Source: Microcoleaceae cyanobacterium UBA11344
GTDB taxonomy: Bacteria; Cyanobacteriota; Cyanobacteriia; Cyanobacteriales; Microcoleaceae
Direction: 5' to 3'
DNA length: 6,030 bases
NCBI GenBank assembly: GCA_003483675.1
Contig: DMYK01000441.1
Coordinates: forward strand, 4,609 to 10,638
Position numbers and translations under genes: made by a program. The number at the start of each line of letters is the position of its first letter. Position 1 is the stretch's first letter. This document shows, in pieces, positions 1-6,030 of the stretch. The notes under the pieces are model-generated. The model saw only the letters and a program-made list of their open reading frames with translations. It was not told the origin of the DNA and searched no databases.

Positions 1-39
1 TGACTATGTTGGCAAACTCCCACCGCTATCACCCCAGGG

Positions 40-768
40 CTACCGAGGCTGTTTTACATCTTCGCCCGCGGCCGCATCTAGTAGCCACCAAAGTTCGCCC
101 TCTGGTTGAATCAGTCTGGATGGATAGGTCATTTCGTCGGCTGCGGGGGCAAAAATTTGAGCGAGGGCCGGTTTTTTGCTAGCCCCTGCAACGATGAAGA
201 TGACGCACCGGGCTTTGTTAATTAAGGGGACTGTAAAGGTGATGCGGGGTTGACCGTCTTTGTTACCGACTGTGACTAGGGAGTCGCGCACTTGCAAGGC
301 TTCTGTGTGTGGAAAGAGAGAGGCTGTGTGGGCGTCGTCCCCTATTCCCAATAAAATGATGTCGAAAGCCGGAAACTCGCCCTCTGATACTTGGAAAAAC
401 TGCTGCAATTCGGTTTGGTGTGCCCTGGCGTCGGCGGCTGGGTCGGCAGCGCCTGTGGGCATGGGGTGGATGTTGCTGGGGGGGATGTTTACTTGGTCAA
501 GCCATGCGAGGCGTGCCATTTTTTGATTGCTGTCTGGGTGGTATGAGGGAACGTAGCGTTCGTCGCCCCAAAAAACGTGAATTTTGTCCCAAGGCAGGTC
601 TTGGGCTGCGATCGCCCTGTAAAGTGGCTCTGGTGTGCTTCCGCCAGCTAAGGCGATCGTACATTGCCCCCGTGTTTCTATGGCTGTTTGGATTTGCGAT
701 CGTACAATTGACAGTGAGCGCTGTATGAGTTCTTCCCGATTTGCTAATACTTCTACTAATTTTTTCAT
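40..768 (-). CDS. pgl: 6-phosphogluconolactonase
   Basis: This 242-residue protein hydrolyses 6-phosphogluconolactone to 6-phosphogluconate, the second step of the oxidative pentose phosphate pathway, in the cytoplasm. In cyanobacteria this route supplies NADPH from stored sugar in the dark. Seen in the sequence: the phosphate-binding motif GGSTP (residues 42-46) followed by LY, the GDER motif (68-71), DSN (79-81), and GIGDDAHTASLFP (141-153) with the expected catalytic histidine at 147. The last motif has Ala146 where many family members have Gly (DGH becomes DAH), a mild change that leaves the histidine in place. The length is normal for the family, so the gene looks intact. The ATG at 766-768 has only a weak Shine-Dalgarno core (GAG, complement of 778-780) nine bases upstream. 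It is transcribed away from the gene at 1146. No downstream partner is visible in bases 1-39. Confidence 0.97.
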   Translation of the reverse strand: MKKLVEVLANREELIQRSLSIVRSQIQTAIETRGQCTIALAGGSTPEPLYRAIAAQDLPWDKIHVFWGDERYVPSYHPDSNQKMARLAWLDQVNIPPSNIHPMPTGAADPAADARAHQTELQQFFQVSEGEFPAFDIILLGIGDDAHTASLFPHTEALQVRDSLVTVGNKDGQPRITFTVPLINKARCVIFIVAGASKKPALAQIFAPAADEMTYPSRLIQPEGELWWLLDAAAGEDVKQPR

Positions 769-967
769 TTATTTAATCTCAACTTTTCTGGGATGTTTTT
801 CTCAGCAATTGCCAACTTGAATTTGACTTGGATGCTTTAAGGTCGATCGCCCGCGTCGCCGGAAAGGCTCAACACTTCGTTCTGTCGGATTTTATCATCC
901 TGATGCCCGCTTGATTTGAGGAAAGCAACAGATATTTCTACCAGTGCTCGATCGAAGTTGAGATCTT

Positions 968-1000
968 GTAGATATCTGTGAGATATCTGTTAGGTATCTG
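968..1000. repeat. Three tandem 11-bp repeats built on AGATATCT
   Basis: Three contiguous 11-base units read GTAGATATCTG, TGAGATATCTG and TTAGGTATCTG. The core AGATATCT at 970-977 and 981-988 is a perfect 8-base palindrome, and the third copy differs by one base (AGGTATCT, 992-999). A shortened related palindrome, AGATCT, sits just upstream at 961-966. The 11-base period is close to one DNA helical turn, so the copies would lie on one face of the helix. This fits a multi-site operator between divergent genes, but no regulator is known to me for this sequence. It could also be a simple duplication by slippage. Confidence 0.6.
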
Positions 1001-1084
1001 TAGTAATATTTAATCAAAAGCTTGTGGCGATCGCAGTCGAATCCATCCGAGCGCTGTATGCGTAGGCCGCGAAAACAACCAAGA

Positions 1085-1093
1085 TGATATAAT
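1085..1093 (+). promoter_or_regulatory. Extended -10 promoter for the gene at 1146
   Basis: TGATATAAT is a perfect extended -10 element (TG, one base, then consensus TATAAT at 1088-1093). No -35 hexamer is present at the usual distance, as expected for extended -10 promoters. Transcription would start near 1100, leaving a leader of about 45 bases before the ATG at 1146. The repeat cluster at 968-1000 lies about 85-120 bases upstream of this promoter, in an activator-like position. Confidence 0.6.
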
Positions 1094-1145
1094 AGTAGAT
1101 TAGGAAAACTTGTTTTAAGTCCGCGCTCGCAATGACAGCAAAACT

Positions 1146-2504
1146 ATGTCAAGTTTTAACCGATTACCTACATCTATCCGCTATCTGATAGCGCGGTTGC
1201 GCTACTGGATGCAGCCTACGGTTTGGGCTCCGCTAGCAGTTTTGTGTGCCGGAGGCGTGTTTATTTGGGAGGTATCCGTAAATCCAGAAAGGTTGAACAT
1301 AGATGACGAAGAGGTAGCAGCCTCAAATAGTCCAACTTCAACGGATATTCTGTCTGCTGAAGATAGCGCAATTGCTGCTGAAATCGACACCATACCGGTG
1401 CTAGTCAATCAATTCAATCGCTCTAATTCAGAGTTCGGCGTGTTAAATTCATCAGTAGTTGAAGGCCAAGGTTTATTCGACGAAAATCGCGATCGAGGTT
1501 GGGAAATTCGATCGGCATCCACCGCTCCGAAGCCTGCGACAAGCAGAACATTTTTGACAGGGCCAAGTTTAGCAAATCCTGCGATCGGGATAACCAATAA
1601 TAACCCGCCAAATTCAAGCTGGCGAAGTTCAAACCTGACAGCAGCTTTGATCCCCTCTGGCGACGGTGGCCTGATTTCGGGGAGCAAAACCATCGCCCCT
1701 GAGTCTGGAGGTACAGCCACAACAACCTTATCGGCTACTCTGGGTGTGAGTAATTCAAGCAAACAAAACGCAAATCCTCTGCCTTTGAGTCCGCTACAAA
1801 CAGCTATGAAAAAATACATCGCTGCTAGCACTTCGGCAAGGGCGACTTCGACTCAGAAAACTGCAAGCGAGGGTCAATTGCTCGATCGACCGACCACCAC
1901 CTCGCCGGTGACAAATCAGACCAATTTGGTCCCAACGATCGCTACAGCTCAAAATGGGGCCAATCCTGTGAATATTCCGACTACACTTCCCCCCATTACC
2001 GCACCGAAAAATACTACGATTAACGACTCTCAACAAATCTTAAACCAGGGAGCAACAGTGCCTGAATCATTTCCAGGGTTAAATTTGAGAGTACCAAACA
2101 TCCCCGCAATTACTGCACAGCCTGCAACTTCGGCTTGGCCCAAAAATCCTTACCAAACTAACTTATTCGGCGACGCACCGGGCGCTCAACCAGATCCAAT
2201 TCAACTAGCCACACCTTCGCCAATACCGGTAGTTCCCAATGTGGGGAAATCCTCGTTTCCGAGTGCTATTGGGGGAAGCAAAATCCAGGACTCTCAATTC
2301 TCTCCCAACTCAGCGAATTCTCAATTTCAACCAGTTGAACCGAATCAGCTCAACTTACCTTCCCAGCCTAGCTTTGGAGCTGTTCCCCAAAACACAAATC
2401 AGGGTGTGCAGTCAACTCAACCGCAGTCTTTTGCGACACCCCGTTCAATGACTCCGGGACGCTATATTGGTGGCGGCGAAATCAATACTTTTGCTAATCC
2501 GTAA
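1146..2504 (+). CDS. Membrane-anchored low-complexity protein of unknown function
   Basis: I do not recognise this 452-residue protein. The N-terminus is basic (Arg6, 12, 17, 19), followed by one hydrophobic segment at about residues 25-41. This suggests a single-pass protein with a short cytoplasmic tail and the long C-terminal part outside the plasma membrane. The rest (about 47-452) is rich in Asn, Gln, Ser, Thr, Pro and Ala, with no evident fold, so it is probably disordered. The only cysteine seen is Cys34, inside the hydrophobic segment. Two stretches look less random and may be conserved: NPYQTNLFGDAPG (334-346) and the C-terminal GRYIGGGEINTFANP (438-452). The ATG at 1146 has no clear Shine-Dalgarno sequence, but it follows a good promoter and gives a sensible N-terminus. 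A strong terminator follows, so it is probably transcribed alone. A cell-wall or envelope linker role is possible but is only a guess. Confidence 0.8.
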   Translation: MSSFNRLPTSIRYLIARLRYWMQPTVWAPLAVLCAGGVFIWEVSVNPERLNIDDEEVAASNSPTSTDILSAEDSAIAAEIDTIPVLVNQFNRSNSEFGVLNSSVVEGQGLFDENRDRGWEIRSASTAPKPATSRTFLTGPSLANPAIGITNNNPPNSSWRSSNLTAALIPSGDGGLISGSKTIAPESGGTATTTLSATLGVSNSSKQNANPLPLSPLQTAMKKYIAASTSARATSTQKTASEGQLLDRPTTTSPVTNQTNLVPTIATAQNGANPVNIPTTLPPITAPKNTTINDSQQILNQGATVPESFPGLNLRVPNIPAITAQPATSAWPKNPYQTNLFGDAPGAQPDPIQLATPSPIPVVPNVGKSSFPSAIGGSKIQDSQFSPNSANSQFQPVEPNQLNLPSQPSFGAVPQNTNQGVQSTQPQSFATPRSMTPGRYIGGGEINTFANP

Positions 2505-2560
2505 ACAGCCTCTAGTATCGTCTGTGCTGGTGGTGAACTTACTTAATTTCCCCTTTTTTC

Positions 2561-2598
2561 CCCTCGACATTCTTCAAATGTCGGGGGTTTTATATTTT
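2561..2598 (+). terminator. Rho-independent terminator after the gene at 1146
   Basis: CGACATT (2565-2571) pairs with AATGTCG (2577-2583) around a five-base loop, CTTCA. The stem extends outward by a T-G wobble and three C-G pairs, giving 11 pairs in all. It is followed directly by TTTTATATTTT (2588-2598). It lies 56 bases after the stop codon at 2504 and separates that gene from the defence-type operon downstream. Confidence 0.85.
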
Positions 2599-2615
2599 CA
2601 ATCTCGCTCAAAAAA

Positions 2616-2650
2616 TGGAAACATCAGAAACATTGTGGAAACATAGAAAA
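2616..2650 (+). repeat. Triple GAAACAT direct repeat upstream of the REase-helicase operon
   Basis: The heptamer GAAACAT occurs exactly three times, at 2618-2624, 2627-2633 and 2638-2644. The outer two sit in a longer similar unit, TGGAAACAT followed by an AGAAA-like tail, spaced exactly 20 bases apart, about two helical turns. The array ends a few bases before the candidate -35 box at 2657. This position and spacing suit a binding site for a regulator, possibly the winged-helix domain of the protein encoded next. That link is an inference. Confidence 0.5.
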
Positions 2651-2656
2651 TTTTAC

Positions 2657-2686
2657 TTGACGCGCCAGTGCGGGGAGTGTCAGAAT
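2657..2686 (+). promoter_or_regulatory. Candidate promoter of the REase-helicase operon
   Basis: TTGACG (2657-2662) matches five of six bases of the -35 consensus. CAGAAT (2681-2686) matches four of six of the -10 consensus at an 18-base spacing. Transcription would start near 2693, giving a short leader of about 25 bases that contains the ribosome binding site. The -10 is mediocre, so the promoter may be weak or need help. Confidence 0.4.
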
Positions 2687-2703
2687 TGGTCAAACCTCAC
2701 AAA

Positions 2704-2711
2704 GGGAGGAG
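2704..2711 (+). promoter_or_regulatory. Strong ribosome binding site that fixes the GTG start at 2718
   Basis: GGGAGGAG contains the full Shine-Dalgarno core GGAGG (2705-2709), eight bases before the GTG at 2718-2720. It supports this GTG as the true start. Starting here also gives a complete N-terminal winged-helix domain. Confidence 0.8.
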
Positions 2712-2717
2712 AACCCC

Positions 2718-4034
2718 GTGAAAGTCACAAAACACCGAGACAAAATCCTTGAGGTACTGCGAGAGTGGTTTCGCATCCACAAACAGGGGCCAACGCTGGA
2801 AGAGTTGTGCGTAGAAATGGCAATGCAGCCCCGTCAGAAAGCAACGGTGCAGCGGTGGTTGCAGACAATGCGAGGCATCGACGTGGAATGGGAGGACAAT
2901 GCTGCCCGCAGTCTCCGGCTGCTTGCCTCTGAAGTTGAAGAACCCGAACTAAAGATATCCGTAACGGAAACCTTGCGGTATCTGGCGACGGGACTGGCAG
3001 AGTGGGAACAACGAGAACCCAGCAAGCGATCGCACATCCCAAAAGCCCTCCGCATGGGGATGTCCCGAATGTACTTAACATCTTTATTGCAAAAAGACGA
3101 ACAAGTCCCCTCAAACCTCCCAGAATTTTTTGACTGGGCAAAAAATCCTGTTGTTGAGTGGAAACCTGCAACAGAAATTAAACACCTTTCAACCGATGTC
3201 ACCCTCATCGAAGATGGGTCAGTTTCCCACTTTGCCGAACAGTGGCAGGTTACAGGTGACGATGTAGAAATGCAGGTACAGGAAAAAGTTCTGCAAGATG
3301 TCCTCGAATACTGTCGGGGACACCAACTCGGAGATGCTTATCGAACCTATCGGAAACTAATTATCGATCGCCCCGTCCTCCCCTACCCCGAATACCGCCG
3401 CCTCCTGTCTTCATCCCAACTCAGACCCCTGCGCGAATTCTTGTCACAAACCTATGTCGATTTAGTCGATTTAGCAGAAGAAAATACCTATCATCTTTGT
3501 CCTCGTTGCAAGTATTTAACGCGCCGCCGAGACGGAATCCATAGCTGCCGAAACAAAAATTGCGAACAGCTAAGTGCCAAACTTCATCTCCCACCGCTGC
3601 CGCCCATTCCCAAACACGAGGCAGAAACTTGGAAAGCCGTTACCCCGGGCGTATATCGCTATGGGACAATCCCAGGAATTTGGGAAATTCAATTAGCAGA
3701 AAGTCTCACAAAATTGGGCATCCGCGTCACCCTGTGGCCGGAGATAGATGAATTTGACTTGCTGGTGGAATTTAGCAAGAAAATTCGCTGGGCGATCGAT
3801 GTCAAAGATTGGGAATATTTGCATGAGGAACGCTTGCACAAAGTGGAGTACCGGTCTGATGCAACTGAAACCTTTATTGTGTTCCCTGACGAGCGAGAAG
3901 ACAAACTGCGGATTAAAGTGGTACGCCAACAACTCGAACCAGAATTAGGTGGCGTGCGCTTAATGCTGATTGGCGAAATCATCTCCCAAGCTGAAAAAAT
4001 TATGGAGGATAGAAACCGTGCGCGATCCTGCTAA
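2718..4034 (+). CDS. LexA-like HTH / zinc-ribbon / PD-(D/E)xK restriction endonuclease-like protein, likely pPIWI-RE island REase
   Basis: Predicted DNA-cutting subunit, 438 residues. Residues 1-69 resemble the LexA-type winged helix: a first helix (about 7-21), GPTLEELCVEMAM (24-36), a recognition helix (about 38-52) and a wing ending SLRLL. No LexA protease part is present. A mostly helical region follows (about 75-255). Next comes a zinc ribbon with Cys261-x2-Cys264 and Cys277-x4-Cys282. The C-terminal part carries a restriction-endonuclease-like core: a helix with Glu328, then Asp347, then Asp361-Val-Lys363, fitting PD-(D/E)xK with all catalytic positions filled. The helical region plus zinc ribbon plus REase, next to a DinG-like helicase, matches what I know of the REase of pPIWI-RE three-gene islands (Pfam domains Y and REase, by recall). 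The gene overlaps the helicase gene by 17 bases. It could instead belong to another helicase-nuclease defence operon; the nuclease fold is more certain than the family. Confidence 0.8.
   Translation: MKVTKHRDKILEVLREWFRIHKQGPTLEELCVEMAMQPRQKATVQRWLQTMRGIDVEWEDNAARSLRLLASEVEEPELKISVTETLRYLATGLAEWEQREPSKRSHIPKALRMGMSRMYLTSLLQKDEQVPSNLPEFFDWAKNPVVEWKPATEIKHLSTDVTLIEDGSVSHFAEQWQVTGDDVEMQVQEKVLQDVLEYCRGHQLGDAYRTYRKLIIDRPVLPYPEYRRLLSSSQLRPLREFLSQTYVDLVDLAEENTYHLCPRCKYLTRRRDGIHSCRNKNCEQLSAKLHLPPLPPIPKHEAETWKAVTPGVYRYGTIPGIWEIQLAESLTKLGIRVTLWPEIDEFDLLVEFSKKIRWAIDVKDWEYLHEERLHKVEYRSDATETFIVFPDEREDKLRIKVVRQQLEPELGGVRLMLIGEIISQAEKIMEDRNRARSC
4004..4008 (+). promoter_or_regulatory. Ribosome binding site inside the REase gene that fixes the helicase start
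   Basis: GGAGG lies within the last codons of the upstream gene, nine bases before the GTG at 4018-4020. Reading back in the helicase frame there is a TGA stop at 3967-3969, and the only other candidate, TTG at 3970, lacks such a site. The 17-base overlap suggests translational coupling of the two proteins. Confidence 0.75.
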
Positions 4035-6030
4035 ATGGAGTAAACAATTGCGGGAATCACTCCGCAATTCTGAGGACTTAAAAGCTTATGCTGCTTCTAG
4101 CCTTTCCGACGCTGATGCCAAGGTACAGCATCGAGAAATTGTCCGTCTTGCCCAACTGATTGCCGAAGTGGAATTAGGGCTAACACTGCTGAGGGAAATA
4201 GCTCCTGAAGAACCTGCCGCCTCAGTCTCAGCTTTACTTTCGGGATATCGGTTTCCGGTTGAAGCACTCTTAAATGATGCTAACTGGCTGCTGGTAAAAA
4301 AAGCCCGTTTTTATCTCCTGCGGCGCAAAGGGAATCAATGGGAGCGATCGCTCTGCGAATATATCAGCATTCCTGAAATTTTGAGAATATTCAGCTTAAC
4401 AGACATCAGCGAAGTACCTGAATTAATTCCCTCAAGTACATACCCCCGCCGCTTGCAGCTATACCAGCAAACCCTATCAGCAACCCCGCAGCACAAAAAA
4501 CGAAAAACCCAACTAGCAACTCCTGGGTATTGGTATGCCAAAATTGCCCACAAAGGTAACTCTCCCGCTGAGGTTCCTGTCAATATTCCTCAAGCTGTTG
4601 GTAATCTTGCACCCGCGCCGCAGGTATCTTTTCACCGCACGCGCACTCAAAACAATCCCTCTCATACCGTCACCCTAGAAGAGTTGCTGATTTCAGCCCA
4701 GGAAATGGATTGTAAGCTGGCTGAATCGGGGTACGACCCAGAAAACTATCACAGTCGCCTTCAAGGAATTGCCTTGCGGTTATACGACGCATCAACCGAT
4801 GATTTTTCCCCTGGTAGCGAAGTGAAACTAGAGCAACTCGTCCACATTGTCGGTTTATTAAACGTTGGTAAATCCACACTGTTAGAAGTTCTGATTTACC
4901 ATTTGGCAAAACAGGGATATCGCTGCGGCTTAATTGTTAATGATGTTGTTGCACAGGTGCGCCTCGCATCCTTGTTTTGGCACGGAATGGGGATTTCTGC
5001 GGCTCCCGTACTGGGAAGCGATCGCTCTGAACAATTGGCAAAAATTTACGAACCCATCCTCGCAACAATGGGCGAGGAAATTGCACAAGGAGCCATTCAT
5101 CCCGCGTGGCGCTGGTTTAGTTTTGTTTGTCCCTTATTAGCGTTAGTACAGTCAGAAGATAAGTGGGAATTTGGCGCGGAACCCTGTCACAATCTTTACC
5201 AAAAAGTGACCGCCAACCAAAAAGAAAAAGCAATAGACAGTGAAGACTTAGAGGATTGGGAAGAAAGCGATACAGAAGATAAATATACCTGTCCTTTTTA
5301 TTATAAGTGTCCGCGCCACCAACTAGAACGAGACATCGCTCAATCTTTGGTGTGGGTGCTAACAACCGCCAGCTTTATTCATACCCGCGTTCCCCGTCAG
5401 GTATTGGACGAAAATCTTACTTTTGCTGAAGCTGTTTACCGCGAATGCGACTTTCTGTTTGTTGACGAAGCTGACCGGGTACAGGTGCAATTTGACGAAG
5501 CTTTTGCACCGGATGAAGTGTTAGTCGATGCTTCGGGAAACTCATTATTAAATAAACTCGGAAATAAATTTGCCAATGCTATTTACAATTCCGATCGCCG
5601 CAGCATGGCGGCTGAATTAATTGCAGCAGTAAAAAAAGCGCACGATAACGTTCAAAGTGCTGCTGACATCATCCTTCCCAAGCTGCACAACCAATCCGAA
5701 CTCGTTGAATGGTTGGGTTCAACTCCCTTCACGGGCCGTTCTGTATTTGCCCGCATTGTCCGCGACATCTTGGAACCTCCACCGGAGACAGAAAATAGCG
5801 AACCCAAAACTAAACTTACCCGTAAAGAACGCAGTCAGCAGCGGCGGAACCGGATTGAGGCCGGTTTGCCACCTTTCGAGGAACGCCAGCGCCGCAAACA
5901 GGTTATGCAGACTATAGAGAATTTTTTGCAAGCACCTGTCAACCGCCGCCAAGGAGGAGAACTTTCAGATATTGCCCTTACCTTGTTGAGTGCAGAAAGC
6001 GAGACTGTGGCATTAGCTGAAGTAGCTAAT
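4018..6030 (+). CDS. DinG/XPD-like Fe-S superfamily 2 helicase of the likely pPIWI-RE island (3' end outside window)
   Basis: The frame is open from the GTG at 4018 to the window edge (671 codons, no stop), so the C-terminal part is missing. Residues 1 to about 265 form an N-terminal region I do not recognise; it may be the island-specific domain before the motor. Walker A is G279-LLNV-G284-K285-S286-T287, followed by a motif Ia-like stretch (LIVNDVVAQ, 305-313). Cys371, Cys390, Cys425 and Cys431 lie between the ATPase motifs, where DinG and XPD hold a 4Fe-4S cluster; the last pair has the C-x5-C spacing known from DinG. After it comes a stretch like the XPD/DinG segment ending in NH-x-L (here LTTASF). 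Motif II is VDEAD (482-486). An acidic stretch (407-421) and a strongly basic one (about 599-632) are unusual. The missing part should hold the second RecA domain. Expected role: ATP-driven unwinding of DNA or RNA-DNA hybrids, in partnership with the upstream nuclease. Confidence 0.85.
   Translation, partial: MRDPAKWSKQLRESLRNSEDLKAYAASSLSDADAKVQHREIVRLAQLIAEVELGLTLLREIAPEEPAASVSALLSGYRFPVEALLNDANWLLVKKARFYLLRRKGNQWERSLCEYISIPEILRIFSLTDISEVPELIPSSTYPRRLQLYQQTLSATPQHKKRKTQLATPGYWYAKIAHKGNSPAEVPVNIPQAVGNLAPAPQVSFHRTRTQNNPSHTVTLEELLISAQEMDCKLAESGYDPENYHSRLQGIALRLYDASTDDFSPGSEVKLEQLVHIVGLLNVGKSTLLEVLIYHLAKQGYRCGLIVNDVVAQVRLASLFWHGMGISAAPVLGSDRSEQLAKIYEPILATMGEEIAQGAIHPAWRWFSFVCPLLALVQSEDKWEFGAEPCHNLYQKVTANQKEKAIDSEDLEDWEESDTEDKYTCPFYYKCPRHQLERDIAQSLVWVLTTASFIHTRVPRQVLDENLTFAEAVYRECDFLFVDEADRVQVQFDEAFAPDEVLVDASGNSLLNKLGNKFANAIYNSDRRSMAAELIAAVKKAHDNVQSAADIILPKLHNQSELVEWLGSTPFTGRSVFARIVRDILEPPPETENSEPKTKLTRKERSQQRRNRIEAGLPPFEERQRRKQVMQTIENFLQAPVNRRQGGELSDIALTLLSAESETVALAEVAN

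Larger units (their letters stand above)
769..1145. other. Divergent intergenic region between pgl and the gene at 1146
   Basis: This 377-base gap must hold the control regions of both divergent genes. It contains an extended -10 promoter for the plus-strand gene, a cluster of 11-bp palindrome-based repeats (968-1000) and a HIP1 octamer (1027-1034). I see no convincing promoter for pgl on the minus strand; a TAAAAT hexamer (complement of 890-895) lacks a matching -35 element. I see no RNA gene or sizeable ORF. A 19-codon frame at 1132-1188 overlaps the start of the next gene and has no ribosome binding site. Confidence 0.7.
608..5025. repeat. Dispersed HIP1 octamers (GCGATCGC), five copies
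   Basis: Exact palindromic GCGATCGC copies lie at 608-615, 1027-1034, 3026-3033, 4344-4351 and 5018-5025. Four are in coding sequence and one is in the pgl intergenic region. This over-representation is a hallmark of many cyanobacterial genomes. The entry spans the first to the last copy; it is not a continuous repeat. Confidence 0.9.

Noticed and set aside
1..39. Possible gene downstream of pgl on the minus strand
   Set aside because: There is no ATG on the minus strand in these 39 bases, and frames opened by GTG or TTG close at once. Nothing can be called.
1027..1034. GCGATCGC palindrome as a regulator binding site
   Set aside because: It is the HIP1 octamer, which recurs throughout the window, mostly in coding sequence, so no site-specific regulatory meaning can be drawn.
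1132..1188. 19-codon upstream ORF overlapping the start of the gene at 1146
   Set aside because: It has no Shine-Dalgarno site and is short enough to occur by chance. A leader-peptide role cannot be supported from the sequence.
1230..1260. Possible lipoprotein signal around Cys34 of the gene at 1146
   Set aside because: The residues before the cysteine are A-V-L. A lipobox needs Gly, Ala or Ser directly before the cysteine, and the cysteine lies in the middle of the hydrophobic segment.
1409..1831. 140-codon open frame on the minus strand inside the gene at 1146
   Set aside because: It lies wholly antisense to a gene with its own promoter and terminator. Its translation shows no recognisable domain, and an open antisense frame is expected given the biased codon composition.
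2616..2650. GGAAAC-type repeats resembling the end of CRISPR repeats
   Set aside because: The units are only 7-15 bases long and 9-20 bases apart. There are no spacers of uniform length and no cas-like sequence is seen, so this is a short operator-like repeat and not a CRISPR array.
2725..3171. 148-codon open frame on the minus strand inside the nuclease gene
   Set aside because: It is fully antisense to the winged-helix and helical part of a protein with clear motifs. No ribosome binding site or domain supports it.

Overview
The window looks like chromosomal DNA of a cyanobacterium, probably a filamentous one. It holds five copies of the cyanobacterial HIP1 octamer GCGATCGC (608-615, 1027-1034, 3026-3033, 4344-4351, 5018-5025) and many partial copies. 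The 6-phosphogluconolactonase also reads as cyanobacterial. The exact genus cannot be told from the sequence.

Left part (1-2600) is ordinary chromosome. A minus-strand pgl gene (40-768, oxidative pentose phosphate pathway) is divergent from a plus-strand gene (1146-2504) for an unrecognised membrane-anchored, low-complexity protein. The 377-base gap between them carries an extended -10 promoter (TGATATAAT, 1085-1093) for the plus-strand gene and three near-identical 11-bp units built on the palindrome AGATATCT. A strong intrinsic terminator (2561-2598) closes the plus-strand gene.

Right part (2599-6030) is the interesting one. Two tightly coupled plus-strand genes follow a short regulatory region with three GAAACAT repeats, a candidate -35/-10 pair and a strong Shine-Dalgarno site. 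The first gene (2718-4034) joins a LexA-like winged helix, a helical region, a four-cysteine zinc ribbon and a PD-(D/E)xK nuclease core. The second (4018-6030, running off the window) is a DinG/XPD-like helicase with Walker A, a four-cysteine set fitting an Fe-S cluster, and a DEAD box. A REase with a zinc ribbon next to a DinG-type helicase is the composition of the predicted prokaryotic pPIWI-RE three-gene island, a proposed defence system aimed at R-loops or RNA-DNA hybrids of invading replicons. The defining third gene, the PIWI/Argonaute-like protein, is not in the window and would be expected just downstream. In the inferred model the PIWI protein recognises a guide or hybrid, the helicase opens it, and the REase cuts; the LexA-like domain may also control the operon through the upstream repeats. 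The assignment rests on motifs and gene pairing read by eye, not on a database search.
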